Shown: positions 1-9,154, counted from the stretch's first letter. The stretch is DNA of 64,000 bases from Duganella sp. 1411 (GCF_017833525.1 NZ_JAFICD010000008.1:1-64000); one strand, 5' to 3'. Made by a program: numbers and translations. Notes: generated by a model not told the origin, from the sequence alone.

Positions 1-86
1 TGTTCGCGTTGGCGCACAACCTGATGCGTACGGTGGCGCTCGCACCAATGCTGTTGAGCACGCCCCTGGCAAAAAACGCCTTCTAA
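1..86 (+). CDS. C-terminal fragment of an unidentified protein (runs in from the left edge)
   Basis: The window opens inside a reading frame that stays open from base 3 to a TAA at 84-86. Only 27 residues remain, ending in LAKNAF. The stretch AHNLMRTVALAP is hydrophobic and helical and vaguely recalls transposase tails, but it is too short to assign a family. It is the only open frame on the + strand here. The 270 bases that follow, up to the next gene, hold only a palindromic repeat. Confidence 0.35.
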   Translation, partial: FALAHNLMRTVALAPMLLSTPLAKNAF

Positions 87-256
87 AACCGCAGCACCGC
101 ACAATCCCTCCGCCTTACCCTCTCAAATGCCTTCCAAGGCATCTCCAAACAAGTAAAACAACTTTTCGCCGGTGTAAAACATCACCTGGCGGCAAATGCC
201 ATCGAGCCGGACATCGTCTACCGGACCAGGACAGGAAATCGAAAAATTCACAACCT

Positions 257-342
257 CGTAGGGCGGATTAGCGTAGCGTAATCCGCCAAGCGCCGCCGAC
301 GGCTCATGGCGGATTACGGCGTTCCGCCTAATCCGCCCTACG
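257..342. repeat. REP-like palindromic element, double-hairpin copy 1
   Basis: Two inverted half-units face each other. The left begins CGTAGGGCGGATTAGCG and returns to TAATCCGCCA; the right begins TGGCGGATTACGGCG and ends CTAATCCGCCCTACG. The core GGCGGATTA/TAATCCGCC can form a stem in each half. Six more copies lie in this window. This one sits 14 bases beyond the stop codon of the minus-strand gene that follows. Confidence 0.9.
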
Positions 343-356
343 TGGCACAAGTGCTT

Positions 357-623
357 TTAGTCGAAGCAGAGGCGCTTCTTGGTGGCGGCAATTAACTTGT
401 CGTCGTACGGATGCAGGTTCTCGATGAACAGCAGCTCCGTCTCGTCCGGCTCTTCCAGGCACATCTCGATCATCATCGGCCCATCTTCCATGCGGCCCAG
501 AAAGTGCGAAGGCCAGCGGTTCTTGCGGTGCGTCTTCAACACTTCCATCCCCAGCTTGGCCAGCGGCGCCTTTACGCCGGCAGCCAACGCTTCGCGCTGC
601 CAGTCGTCCCAATACTCAGTCAT
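357..623 (-). CDS. conserved-looking hypothetical protein, 88 aa
   Basis: This small soluble protein of 88 residues begins MTEYWDDWQREAL and has an acidic middle (CLEEPDETELLFIENLHPYDD). I do not recognise the family and see no signal peptide or membrane segment. An AAAGGT ribosome-binding site lies about six bases before the ATG, and codon use is typical of the neighbouring genes, which supports a real gene. The palindromic repeat lies just past its stop. A 148-residue frame on the opposite strand over the same bases is taken as a shadow. Confidence 0.6.
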   Translation of the reverse strand: MTEYWDDWQREALAAGVKAPLAKLGMEVLKTHRKNRWPSHFLGRMEDGPMMIEMCLEEPDETELLFIENLHPYDDKLIAATKKRLCFD

Positions 624-811
624 TGTCTTACCTTTAAATGTCTACCAAAGCGCTAGTGTACTCCCTGCAGCGCCCTCCCTACCAAAGCCAGACCAAAGTG
701 GCATGCATCAACCATGCACCACCCCGCTCCGCCCGATTCGCCAATCCCTATTAAAAACAGGTAGTTACAAACACATATCAGCCCGACAACGCCAGTCCAC
801 TTCGATATTTT

Positions 812-830
812 ATAATACCAGTTAAATACC
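812..830. promoter_or_regulatory. candidate GntR/UTRA operator (AATACCAG word) upstream of the GlcNAc operon
   Basis: The word AATACCAG at 814-821 is followed by AATACC at 825-830, just upstream of the -35 box of the operon promoter. The same word, or its complement, recurs in the intergenic region between the second GntR gene and the TonB-dependent receptor. Known DasR/YvoA-type regulators bind sites built on TGGTNT/ANACCA halves, so a role as operator for the GntR proteins encoded here is inferred. Confidence 0.45.
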
Positions 831-832
831 TG

Positions 833-861
833 TTGACAAGCTGGTTTGCCAACCATATAGT
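833..861 (+). promoter_or_regulatory. consensus sigma-70 promoter of the GlcNAc operon
   Basis: TTGACA at 833-838 and TATAGT at 856-861 are separated by exactly 17 bases, which is near-perfect for sigma-70. Transcription would start near 868, about 47 bases before the kinase ATG. The spacer contains the inverted repeat TGGTT-tgcc-AACCA (842-855). A repressor bound there would block polymerase. Confidence 0.75.
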
Positions 862-914
862 GCCCTCACCACCCGGCCAGGCCGGATTCCCACCGATAGC
901 GTTTTCGGATACAC

Positions 915-1808
915 ATGATCGAATTTTTACTCGGCGTCGACGGCGGCGGTAGCGGCACCAGGGTTCGCCTGGCGCGCGCCGACGGCGTCGAACTGGCAAC
1001 CGGCACCAGCGGTCCCTCCGCCCTGTCGCACGGCATCGCCGGCGCCTGGGCCGCCGTCGACGACGCGGCCAGCAAAGCCTTCGACGCCGCCGGCCTGGCT
1101 TTCCCGTCCAAGTCGGCCATCGCCATCGGCCTGGGCATGGCCGGCGTGCACAATCGCCAGTGGGCGGCCGCGTTCGTCGCCGCCAATCCCGGCTACGCGC
1201 GCCTGGCGCTGGAGTCGGACGGCCATACCACCGTGCTCGGCGCGCACGCCGGCCAGCCTGGCGCCATCATCGCGCTGGGCACCGGCAGCGTCGGCGAGGT
1301 CAAACCGGCGCACGGCCCGCATATCGAAATGGGCGGCTGGGGCTTCCCCGCCGGCGACGAGGCCAGCGGCGCCTGGATGGGACTGCGCGCGGCCAACCAT
1401 CTGCAGCAGGTGCTCGACGGCCGCATGCAGGCCAACGCCTTCGCCACCGATGTCGCCCAGGCCTGCGGCGCCGCGCAAGGCGCGAACGCCACCGAGGCGC
1501 GCGACGCGGTGCAGAACTGGCTGGCCAAAGCCACGCAGACCCAATACGCGCAGCTGGCGCGCGTGGTGCTGCGCCATGGCGAGTCCAATCCCACCGCGCG
1601 CGCCATCCTGCTCGACGCCGGCCGCGAGGTGGAGTTGATGGCCAACGCGCTCGATCCGAGCGGCGCGCTGCCGATCGCGTTGTGCGGCGGCCTCGGTGCG
1701 CCGTTGCGCCCCTACCTGCCGGCGGCGGTCCTGGCGCGCAGCGTGGCGCCGCAGGGCGATTCGGCGGCCGGCGCGCTGCGGCTGATCCAACAACGATTGA
1801 AGGAGTAG
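915..1808 (+). CDS. nagK: BadF/BadG-type N-acetylglucosamine kinase
   Basis: This is a 297-residue sugar kinase of the ASKHA (BadF/BadG/BcrA/BcrD) fold, expected to phosphorylate cytoplasmic GlcNAc, or glucosamine, with ATP. The phosphate-1 motif GVDGGGSGTRVRLA lies at the N-terminus, ALGTGSVG forms phosphate-2, and GGWGFPAGDEASGAWMG is the conserved loop typical of GlcNAc kinases of this family. It is the first gene after a strong promoter and is followed directly by a GntR regulator, nagA and a SIS deaminase, which points to GlcNAc as substrate. The exact substrate (GlcNAc or glucosamine) cannot be decided from sequence. Confidence 0.85.
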   Translation: MIEFLLGVDGGGSGTRVRLARADGVELATGTSGPSALSHGIAGAWAAVDDAASKAFDAAGLAFPSKSAIAIGLGMAGVHNRQWAAAFVAANPGYARLALESDGHTTVLGAHAGQPGAIIALGTGSVGEVKPAHGPHIEMGGWGFPAGDEASGAWMGLRAANHLQQVLDGRMQANAFATDVAQACGAAQGANATEARDAVQNWLAKATQTQYAQLARVVLRHGESNPTARAILLDAGREVELMANALDPSGALPIALCGGLGAPLRPYLPAAVLARSVAPQGDSAAGALRLIQQRLKE

Positions 1809-1811
1809 CCC

Positions 1812-2546
1812 GTGCTAGCCCAGTTGAGAGACTTCGAGCCGGACGCCGGCAGCGATACGCCGCTGTACATGCAGCTGGCGAACAAGCTGTCCGACGGTAT
1901 CGTCAACGGCGAGTGGCGCGCCAACGAGGCCTTGCCCTCGGAGCGCGTGCTGTCGGAGATGCTCAATATCTCGCGCGTCACCGCCCGCAAGGCGATCGAC
2001 ATGCTGTGCGAACGCGGCATGCTGACCCGCAAGCGCGGCTCGGGCACCTACATCACGCCGAAACTGGAGCAGCCCTTGTCGCGCCTGACCAGCTTTTCGG
2101 AGGAGCTGCGCGAGCGCGGCTTCACCGCCGGCTCGCGCTGGCTGCAGCGCGACCTCGGCGTGGCCTCGCCGGTCGAGGTGCTGTCGCTCGGCCTTTCGCC
2201 CAACATGCCGGTGGCGCGCCTGAAGCGCCTGCGCACCGCCGACGATGTGGTGATGGCGATCGAGACGACCACCATCCCCGCCCAGTACATGCCCAATCCG
2301 CACAGCGTGACCGATTCGCTGTACGGCTATCTGGAATCGAAGGGCACGATTCCGATGCGCGCGCTGCAACATATCCGCGCCGTCAACGCCAGCGTGGAAC
2401 AGGCGCGCCTGGCCAACATACCCACGGGTGCGGCGATGCTGCACATCACCCGCGTCAGTTATCTCGACAACGGCGCGGCGGTGGAACTGACCCACTCGTT
2501 TTGCCGAAGTGATTATTATGAATTCGTAGCGGAGTCGCGCAGATGA
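1812..2546 (+). CDS. nagR: GntR-family UTRA-domain regulator of amino-sugar use
   Basis: This 244-residue repressor-type protein has an N-terminal winged helix (about residues 15-80, with LPSERVLSEMLNISRVTARK as the helix-turn-helix) and a C-terminal UTRA effector domain. Relatives such as DasR, NagR/YvoA and NagQ sense GlcNAc-6-phosphate or glucosamine-6-phosphate. It starts at GTG three bases after the kinase stop, with AAGGAG just upstream inside the kinase end. Its stop overlaps the nagA start (ATGA), so it is translated with the operon it probably controls. The symbol is by analogy. Confidence 0.85.
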   Translation: MLAQLRDFEPDAGSDTPLYMQLANKLSDGIVNGEWRANEALPSERVLSEMLNISRVTARKAIDMLCERGMLTRKRGSGTYITPKLEQPLSRLTSFSEELRERGFTAGSRWLQRDLGVASPVEVLSLGLSPNMPVARLKRLRTADDVVMAIETTTIPAQYMPNPHSVTDSLYGYLESKGTIPMRALQHIRAVNASVEQARLANIPTGAAMLHITRVSYLDNGAAVELTHSFCRSDYYEFVAESRR

Positions 2547-3640
2547 GCAGTGCAATCAAAGGTAACATCCTCACGTCGGCGGGCTGGGTCCACGGCGAGG
2601 TCACATTCGACGAACGCGTGGTCGCCATCACCGGCGGCGGCGTCGATCCGGCGCTCAATGCCGACGACTACATCATCCCCGGCTTCATCGACCTGCACGT
2701 GCACGGCGGCGGCGGCAAGGACGTGATGGAAGGCGGCGACGCGGTCCACACCATCGCCGCCATCCACGCCCGCCACGGCACCACCAGCATGCTGGCGACG
2801 ACGATGACGGCGCCGCCCGAGGACATCGACATCGCGCTGGCCGGCATCGGCAACGCCGCCGCCCAACGCGGCAAAGGCGAGGCGCGCGTGCTCGGCGCCC
2901 ACCTCGAAGGCCCATACATCAACTCCGGCAAGCTCGGTGCCCAGCCCAACTACGCGCGCTCGGCCAAGCTGGCCGATGTCGAACGCCTCGAAACGCTGGC
3001 GCCTTTGAAGCTGATCACCGTCGCGCCGGAAATCGAAGGCCACCTGGCGCTGGTCAAGGAACTGTCCGACGCCGGCATGCGGGTGCAGATCGGCCACACG
3101 CTGGGCTCCTACGAGGACGGCAAGGCGGCGCTGGAGAACGGCGCCCACGGCTTCACCCACCTGTTCAACGCCATGACCGGCCTGCACCACCGCGAGCCGG
3201 GCATGGTCGGCGCCGCGCTGGCGCACGCGCAGTACGCCGAGCTGATACCGGACCTGCTGCACGTGCACCCCGGCGCCATCAAGACCGCGCTGCGCTGCAT
3301 TCCGCGCCTGTACTGCGTGACCGATTCCACCTCCGCCACCGGCATGCCGGACGGCGAATATATGCTGGGCCGCCAGGTCGTCATGAAGTGCATGGGCGGC
3401 GTGCGCCTGCCCGACGGCACGCTGGCCGGCAGCACCCTCACCATGGACCAGGCGCTGCGCAACCTGGTCGGACTCGGCCTCGATCTGGCGGACGCCTCGG
3501 CGCGGGTCTCGACGTATGCGGCCGATTATCTCGGCCTGCAGGAACGCGGCCGCGTGGCCCCGGGCGCCTACGCCGACCTGGTGGTGCTCGACCGTGACCT
3601 TAACCTCAAAGCCGTCTATATCGAAGGAGAATTGTTGTGA
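2543..3640 (+). CDS. nagA: N-acetylglucosamine-6-phosphate deacetylase
   Basis: This 365-residue amidohydrolase-fold enzyme removes acetate from GlcNAc-6-phosphate to give glucosamine-6-phosphate. Family landmarks are in order: GFIDLHVHGGGG near residue 50, the metal-binding glutamate in AHLEGPYIN near 118, histidines in IGHTLGS and GFTHLFNAMTGLHHREPG, and the catalytic aspartate in VTDSTSATG near 260. Length matches the family. Its ATG overlaps the stop of the GntR gene and its stop overlaps the GTG of the next gene, so the three are translationally coupled. Confidence 0.95.
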   Translation: MSSAIKGNILTSAGWVHGEVTFDERVVAITGGGVDPALNADDYIIPGFIDLHVHGGGGKDVMEGGDAVHTIAAIHARHGTTSMLATTMTAPPEDIDIALAGIGNAAAQRGKGEARVLGAHLEGPYINSGKLGAQPNYARSAKLADVERLETLAPLKLITVAPEIEGHLALVKELSDAGMRVQIGHTLGSYEDGKAALENGAHGFTHLFNAMTGLHHREPGMVGAALAHAQYAELIPDLLHVHPGAIKTALRCIPRLYCVTDSTSATGMPDGEYMLGRQVVMKCMGGVRLPDGTLAGSTLTMDQALRNLVGLGLDLADASARVSTYAADYLGLQERGRVAPGAYADLVVLDRDLNLKAVYIEGELL

Positions 3641-4659
3641 CCTCAATGATGTTGAAAGAAGCCCTGTCCGCCGCTGATTGCGTGGCCCTGCAACTGGCCC
3701 ACGACGGCGACCGTTACGCGGAGCTGGGCCGCAAATTGAGGAGCACCTCGTTCTCCACCGCGCTGACGATCGCGCGCGGTTCGTCGGACCACGCCTGCGC
3801 CTACGCGGCCTACCTGATCATGGCGCGCCTCGGACGCGTGGTCGCCTCGCTGCCGATGTCGCTGGTGACGTTGAACAAATCGCCGCTGATCACCCGCGAC
3901 ACGCTGGCGATCTCGATCTCGCAGTCCGGCCAAAGCCCGGACGTGGTCGAGCCGATCAAGTACTTCCGCGACGGCGGCGCCACCACCATCGCGCTGGTCA
4001 ACGATATCGATTCGCCGCTGGCGCACGCCGCCGAATGGGCGATGCCGCTGCGCGCCGGCAAGGAGCAAAGCGTGGCCGCGACCAAGAGCTTCATCACCAG
4101 CCTGGTGGCCGGCGCCCGCCTGGTGGCCGCGTGGCAGAACGATCCGGAGCTGCTGGCCGGCCTGCAGGCGCTGCCCGACTCGCTGCGCGCGGCCACCACC
4201 GAGGACTGGTCGCCGGCGCTGGAGGTGCTGGCGCCGGCCCGCAACATCATGGTCGTCGGACGCGGCATCAGCTTCCCCGTCGCGCTGGAAGCCTCGCTGA
4301 AGTTCAAGGAAACCTCGGCGCTGCAGGCGGAGGCCTTCAGCGGCGCGGAAATCAAGCACGGTCCGATGGCGCTGATCGAAGAAGGCTACCCGCTGGTGAT
4401 CTTCGCCACGCGCGGCCCGACGCAAGCCGGCCTGCTGCAGCTGGCGAGCGAGATGCGCGGACGCGGCGCGCGCGTGCTGCTGGCGGCACCGGCCGACGTG
4501 GCCGAGCGTGACCTGACCTTGCCGGTGGCGGCAACGCCGGACCTCGACCCGATCGTGGCGATCCAGACCTTCTACGTGATGGCGGCGAAACTGTCGGCGG
4601 CGCGCGGCATGGACCCGGACGCGCCGCGCCACCTGAGCAAAGTCACCAAAACCAATTGA
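3637..4659 (+). CDS. nagB2: SIS-domain glucosamine-6-phosphate deaminase (NagB-II type)
   Basis: A 340-residue protein with two SIS domains (ARGSSDHACAYAAYL and ISISQSGQSPDV in the first; GRGISFPVALEASLKFKE and SGAEIKHGPMALIE in the second), ending in the typical DPDAPRHLSKVTKT. It lacks the glutamine-amidotransferase half of GlmS, as expected for deaminase NagB-II, which converts glucosamine-6-phosphate to fructose-6-phosphate and ammonia. GAAGGAGA precedes a GTG start whose GTGA overlaps the nagA stop. No classical NagB is seen in the window, so this enzyme would complete the pathway. Confidence 0.88.
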   Translation: MTSMMLKEALSAADCVALQLAHDGDRYAELGRKLRSTSFSTALTIARGSSDHACAYAAYLIMARLGRVVASLPMSLVTLNKSPLITRDTLAISISQSGQSPDVVEPIKYFRDGGATTIALVNDIDSPLAHAAEWAMPLRAGKEQSVAATKSFITSLVAGARLVAAWQNDPELLAGLQALPDSLRAATTEDWSPALEVLAPARNIMVVGRGISFPVALEASLKFKETSALQAEAFSGAEIKHGPMALIEEGYPLVIFATRGPTQAGLLQLASEMRGRGARVLLAAPADVAERDLTLPVAATPDLDPIVAIQTFYVMAAKLSAARGMDPDAPRHLSKVTKTN

Positions 4660-4698
4660 GAACACGACGAGTGAGCCGCGCCGCCGCCCCAACCGCAT

Positions 4699-4726
4699 GG
4701 GGTCGGACCCAGTGGGGTCCGACCCC
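4699..4726. repeat. GGGGTCG-type palindrome, copy 1
   Basis: GGGGTCGGACCC, a three-base loop and GGGGTCCGACCCC form an inverted repeat, followed by the tail GTATGCCGCCGTGCGGGTT. Similar palindromes with a similar tail occur at 23378, 41801 and 50505. It lies 40 bases past the deaminase stop and could attenuate read-through into the hexosaminidase gene. Confidence 0.8.
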
Positions 4727-4783
4727 GGTATGCCGCCGTGCGGGTTCAAGCAGGCATTATCGTGACATGAACGGAACCGCAAA

Positions 4784-6277
4784 ATGACCCAAACCCACGA
4801 CGAACTGCGCAAGATCGCCGGCCAACTGATCATGATCCGCTTCCCCGGCACGGTGCTGGACGCGGCCACCGCCGAATTCCTGAAGACGAACGGCATCCGC
4901 GCCGTCTGCCTTTTCCGCGGCAACATGACCGACTCCGAACAACTGGGCAAACTGACCGCCGACCTGCGCGCGGTCATGGGGCCGGAATCGCTGATCGGCA
5001 TCGACCAGGAAGGCGGCGCCGTGGTGCGCTCGACCTGGGTGCCGGCGCCGCCGGCGGCCATGGGCCTGGGCGCGGCCGACGACACCGACCTGGCCTACCG
5101 CACCGGCGCCGCCGTGGCGCGCGCCGTCAAGGCCCTGGGCTTCAACTGGAACTTCGCGCCGGTGCTGGACCTGAATAACAATCCGCACAACCCGGTCATC
5201 GCCGAGCGTTCCTTCGGCGCCGAAGCCGGACGCGCCGCCGAACTGGCGATGGCGTGGATGGCCGGCAGCCATTCGGAAGGCGTGGCCTGCTGCGTCAAGC
5301 ACTTCCCCGGACATGGCGACACCAACGTCGATTCGCACCGCGACCTGCCGACCGTGGACAAGCCTTTGGCGGAACTGGACCGCCTCGAACTGGCGCCGTT
5401 CCGCATCGCCTCCGGCGCCGCGCCGGCGATGATGACCGCGCACATCGTCTATCCGACCTTGGACCCGGACTATCCTGCCACGATGTCGCGCCGCATCCTC
5501 ACCGGCCTGCTGCGCGACGAATGGAAGTACAAAGGCGTCGTCATCACCGACGGCATGGACATGCACGCCATCGCCGGCCGCTACGGCGTCGGCAACGCGG
5601 CCGTGCGGGCGCTGACCGCCGGCGCCGACATGGTCATGGCGCTCGGCACCCCGGAAACGCAGAACGAGACACTCGACTCCATCGCGGCGGCGCTGGCGAG
5701 CGGCGAACTGACTGTGGACGACGTGCGGCTGCGCCTCGAACGCCTGTCCGCGCTGGCGCTGGCCTATCCGTGCAAACCGCGCTCGTACAAGGAAGACGCC
5801 GCCGACCGCGAAGTGATGGCCGAAGGCTGGTGCCGCGCGCTGACGGCCTACGGCCAGCCACGCCGTCCGGCCAAGGGCGCGCATGTGCGCCTGGTGGTGC
5901 GCCAGGACGTCGTCAGCGACGGCGTGTCGGAAGCGGGCGTGCCGGCCGAAACGGTGGCCGCGTCGCTGCGCCGCCTGTACGACGTCGAACTGGTGACCTT
6001 CGCCGACGCCGAGCGCTTCGACTGGAGCGCCCTGCCCCGCGACGGCAGCTTCACGATACTGGCGTCGACCTCGCGCCTGCGCTACGGCGAGCATGCGCGC
6101 GCGACGTGGCGCCCGGACCTGCACCTGGCGCTGTGGAATCCGTACCAGGCGCTGGACATCCAGGCGCCCGCGCTGCTGACCTACGGCTTCGCCAAGCCGG
6201 CGCTGGACGCGGTCAACAGCTGGCTGCGCGGCGAGCGGGAAGCGACAGGCCGCGCGCCGGTGCCAGGCTTCGAATAA
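4784..6277 (+). CDS. GH3 beta-N-acetylhexosaminidase, NagZ-like with C-terminal extension
   Basis: This 497-residue glycoside hydrolase family 3 enzyme should release GlcNAc from chito-oligosaccharides or muropeptides. The NagZ signature KHFPGHGDTNVDSHRDLP (about 171-188) carries the His/Asp general acid-base pair, and VVITDGMDM holds the nucleophile near D256. There is no signal peptide, so it acts in the cytoplasm. It is about 150 residues longer than E. coli NagZ; the extra C-terminal region has no catalytic motif that I can see. Lying between the deaminase and an AmpG-like permease, it fits hydrolysis of imported disaccharides. Confidence 0.88.
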   Translation: MTQTHDELRKIAGQLIMIRFPGTVLDAATAEFLKTNGIRAVCLFRGNMTDSEQLGKLTADLRAVMGPESLIGIDQEGGAVVRSTWVPAPPAAMGLGAADDTDLAYRTGAAVARAVKALGFNWNFAPVLDLNNNPHNPVIAERSFGAEAGRAAELAMAWMAGSHSEGVACCVKHFPGHGDTNVDSHRDLPTVDKPLAELDRLELAPFRIASGAAPAMMTAHIVYPTLDPDYPATMSRRILTGLLRDEWKYKGVVITDGMDMHAIAGRYGVGNAAVRALTAGADMVMALGTPETQNETLDSIAAALASGELTVDDVRLRLERLSALALAYPCKPRSYKEDAADREVMAEGWCRALTAYGQPRRPAKGAHVRLVVRQDVVSDGVSEAGVPAETVAASLRRLYDVELVTFADAERFDWSALPRDGSFTILASTSRLRYGEHARATWRPDLHLALWNPYQALDIQAPALLTYGFAKPALDAVNSWLRGEREATGRAPVPGFE

Positions 6278-6299
6278 TAAAAATCCGGGGACGACCTCA

Positions 6300-7607
6300 G
6301 TGGACCACAACCAGCCAAACATCCGCAACCCGAAGTTCTGGGTGCCCAGCCTCTATCTGGCGCAAGGCCTGCCGTTCTTCGCGGTGGCCATCGTCGCCAA
6401 CCAGATGTTAAAGAGCATGGGCGTGCCCAACGACGAGCTCAATCACTGGACCGGCTTGATCGGCTTCGCCTGGGTGTTCAAGCCGTTGTGGAGTCCCTTC
6501 CTGGAACTGGCCAGCAGCAAAAAGCTGGTGGTCGTCGGTTTCCAGATCCTCGGCGGCGTATGCCTGGGCGGGGTCGCGCTGGCGCTGCACGCGCCGTTCT
6601 GGTTCGCCGCCTGCATGGCGATGCTCACGCTGGTCGCGATCTCCGCCGCCACCCACGATATCGCCTGCGACGGCTTGTACATCACCAGCCTCGATGAAAA
6701 AGGCCAGGCCCAATACGCCGGCTGGACCGGCACCTTCTTCAACGCCGGCAAATTCTTCACCACCGGCGGCCTGCTGCTGCTGGCCGGCCACTTCGAAAAG
6801 ACGCTGGGCGTGGTCCCGGCGTGGACCATCTGCTTCTGCATCCTGGCCGCGCTGATGGTCGGCCTTGGCCTGTACAACAGCTGGGCGCTGCCGCTGGCGA
6901 AAAACGACATGAGCGCCGACACCAACGCCGCCGCCATCGCCCGCACGCTGTGGCAGGTGATCGTGGAGTTCTTCAGGAAGCCCGGCATCTGGATCTCGAT
7001 CCTGTTCATCATTTTGTTCCGCGCCGGCGAGGCGCAGGTGCAGTCGATCGGCCCCCTGTTCCTGCGGGAGGCGCGCGCGCTGGGCGGACTGGGACTTTCC
7101 ACCGCCGAAGTGGGCGCCGTCTACGGCACCGTGGGCACGGTCGCTTTCGTCGTCGGCAGCATCGCCGGCGGCTACTTCACCTCGTGGCTCAGCCTCAAAC
7201 GCGCCATCCTGTGGCTGATCCTCGCGGTCAACCTGCCCAACGCCGCCTTCTATCTGCTGTCGCACTTCCAGCCGACCGACCTGACGGTGATCGGCGCGGC
7301 GCTCAGCGTCGAAATGTTCGGCTACGGCTTCGGCTTCGTCGGCCTGATCCTGTACATGATGCAGGTGGTCGCGCCGGGCAAATATCAGACCGCGCACTAC
7401 GCCTTCGCCACCGGCATCATGCAGCTCGGTTTTGTCCTGTTCAAATTATTCAGCGGCGACATCCAGATCGCCCTCGGCTACCGCCATTTCTTCGTCTGGG
7501 TGATGCTGTGCGCGATCCCGGTCGCCGTCCTGTCGCAGATCATTCCGATGACCGCGCGCCCGCAGCGGGAAGCGGAAGCGGTGGCGCAGCCGGCCCATGC
7601 CGGGTAA
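6300..7607 (+). CDS. AmpG-like MFS permease for amino sugars
   Basis: This 435-residue, roughly 12-helix major facilitator starts at GTG 22 bases after the hexosaminidase stop. The N-terminus NPKFWVPSLYLAQGLPF and the region AATHDIACDGLYI resemble the AmpG/acetyl-CoA transporter branch of MFS, whose members carry GlcNAc-anhMurNAc muropeptides or related sugars across the inner membrane. As the last gene of the cluster it most likely imports GlcNAc or chitobiose for the kinase and hexosaminidase. Cell-wall recycling is the alternative, and the substrate is inferred from context. Confidence 0.8.
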   Translation: MDHNQPNIRNPKFWVPSLYLAQGLPFFAVAIVANQMLKSMGVPNDELNHWTGLIGFAWVFKPLWSPFLELASSKKLVVVGFQILGGVCLGGVALALHAPFWFAACMAMLTLVAISAATHDIACDGLYITSLDEKGQAQYAGWTGTFFNAGKFFTTGGLLLLAGHFEKTLGVVPAWTICFCILAALMVGLGLYNSWALPLAKNDMSADTNAAAIARTLWQVIVEFFRKPGIWISILFIILFRAGEAQVQSIGPLFLREARALGGLGLSTAEVGAVYGTVGTVAFVVGSIAGGYFTSWLSLKRAILWLILAVNLPNAAFYLLSHFQPTDLTVIGAALSVEMFGYGFGFVGLILYMMQVVAPGKYQTAHYAFATGIMQLGFVLFKLFSGDIQIALGYRHFFVWVMLCAIPVAVLSQIIPMTARPQREAEAVAQPAHAG

Positions 7608-7834
7608 GCGCTTGCGCGCCGGCGGCGCACACTTGAATTAAGCGCATCAACCATGATTTATGTAACAATACGTTGGTTTGACCGGCGCGCCCTTTTACTT
7701 CCCGGAAAGGGATCGTAGAATGTGCGGTTTGCCGGATTGCGCGCAGCGCGGCCCATAACACAACTCCAATAGCGACGGCATGGCGTTTCAGGTTCGGCGC
7801 CGGCCATCTCATGTCTTTGATTGAAGGATTAAAC

Positions 7835-9139
7835 ATGTCCCATTTTCGTCTCGCTCGTATTAGTCTGATCCTGGCCGCCATCGGTCTGAACGCGGTACCG
7901 GCCATGCTGGGTGTGACCGCCGCCCACGCGCAGGACAAGGAAAAAGAAAAAGCCGCCGCCGAAGCGCCGAAGGATGCGGTCCGTCCCGAAATCTACAAAC
8001 TGATCGACCCGGCGCAAACCAAGCCTCTGCTCGACGCCAAGAACTTCCAGGAATACCAGACCCGCATCGACAGCGCCGCCGCCGCGCCGAACCTGACGCC
8101 TTACGAATCGTTTGTGCTGAACCAGATGCGCGTGCAACTGGGCCAGGCGAGCGGCAACAACGAACTGACCTTGAAGGCGCTGGAAGCGATGATCGATTCG
8201 GGCCGTCTGAAGCAGGAAGACAAACTGCGCTTCATCGACGCCGTCGGCGGCATCTACTACAGCTCCATCAAGGACTACGACAAGGCCATCACCTGGTTCA
8301 ACCGCTACGGCACCGAATCGGGCGACACCGCCAAGCAGCGTCAATACATCGTGCGCTCGTAGTTCCTGAAGAACGACTTCGCCACCGCCAAGACCGAAGT
8401 GCTGAAGGATATCGACGCGGCGAAAAAAGCCGGCACCCCGCCGAGCAAGGACGAACTCAATTTGCTGGGTAACGTCGGCATCAAGCTGAAGGACACCGAC
8501 CTGTATCTGCAGGCGATCGAAGAGCTGGTGCGCTACTACCCGTCGGAAGACTACTGGTTCGACCTGCTGAACCGCACCCGCGGCAAGAAGACCTACGCTC
8601 CACGCCTGGACCTGGACATGGCGCGCCTGAAGGCCGTCGCCGCGCCGTCGAAGATGGAGCCTGAGGACTACGTCGAACAGGCCGAATTGGCGGTGCTGGG
8701 CGGCTTCTTCACCGAAGGTAAAATCGCGATGGACAAGGCTTATCCGGGCGCCATCCCGGCGGGCAAAGACAAAGCCGCGATCCAGAAGATCCGCGACAAC
8801 GCCAACAAGGGCGCCGCGGACGATGCCAAGAACATCGATTCCGGCGTCGCCGCCGCGCAGAAGTCGAAGGACGGCGTGGGCCTGGTCAACCTGGGTTACA
8901 ACTTCATCACCCTGGGCCAGTTCGACAAGGGTATCGACTTGATGAAGCAAGGTATCGCCAAAGGCGTGTCGAAGAATCCTGAAGACGCCAAACTGCGCCT
9001 GGGTTACGCGCTGGCGCTGGCCGGCAAGAAGGATGAATCGGTCAAGCTGCTGGAAACGATCACCGGCAACGACGGCCGTGGCGATCTGGCGCGCTACTGG
9101 ATCATGTATCAGAACAAACCTGCGGCAGCCGCCAAGTAA
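7835..9139 (+). pseudogene. exported tetratricopeptide-like protein interrupted by an in-frame TAG
   Basis: One continuous frame of 435 codons is split by a TAG at 8360-8362 (codon 176: ...QYIVRS-stop-FLKNDFATAK...). The frame after the stop continues without a shift to TAA at 9137-9139. The N-terminus MSHFRLAR plus a hydrophobic stretch ending AAHA|Q (after residue 32) is a signal peptide, so the product is probably periplasmic. Helical repeats such as YYSSIKDYDKAITWFNRYG and LGQFDKGIDLMKQGIAKG look TPR-like. GAAGGA precedes the ATG at 7835; an in-frame ATG at 7811 is less likely. The stop may be a real nonsense mutation (for example TAC to TAG) or a sequence error. Confidence 0.75.
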
Positions 9140-9154
9140 ACGCGGCGCGATGTC

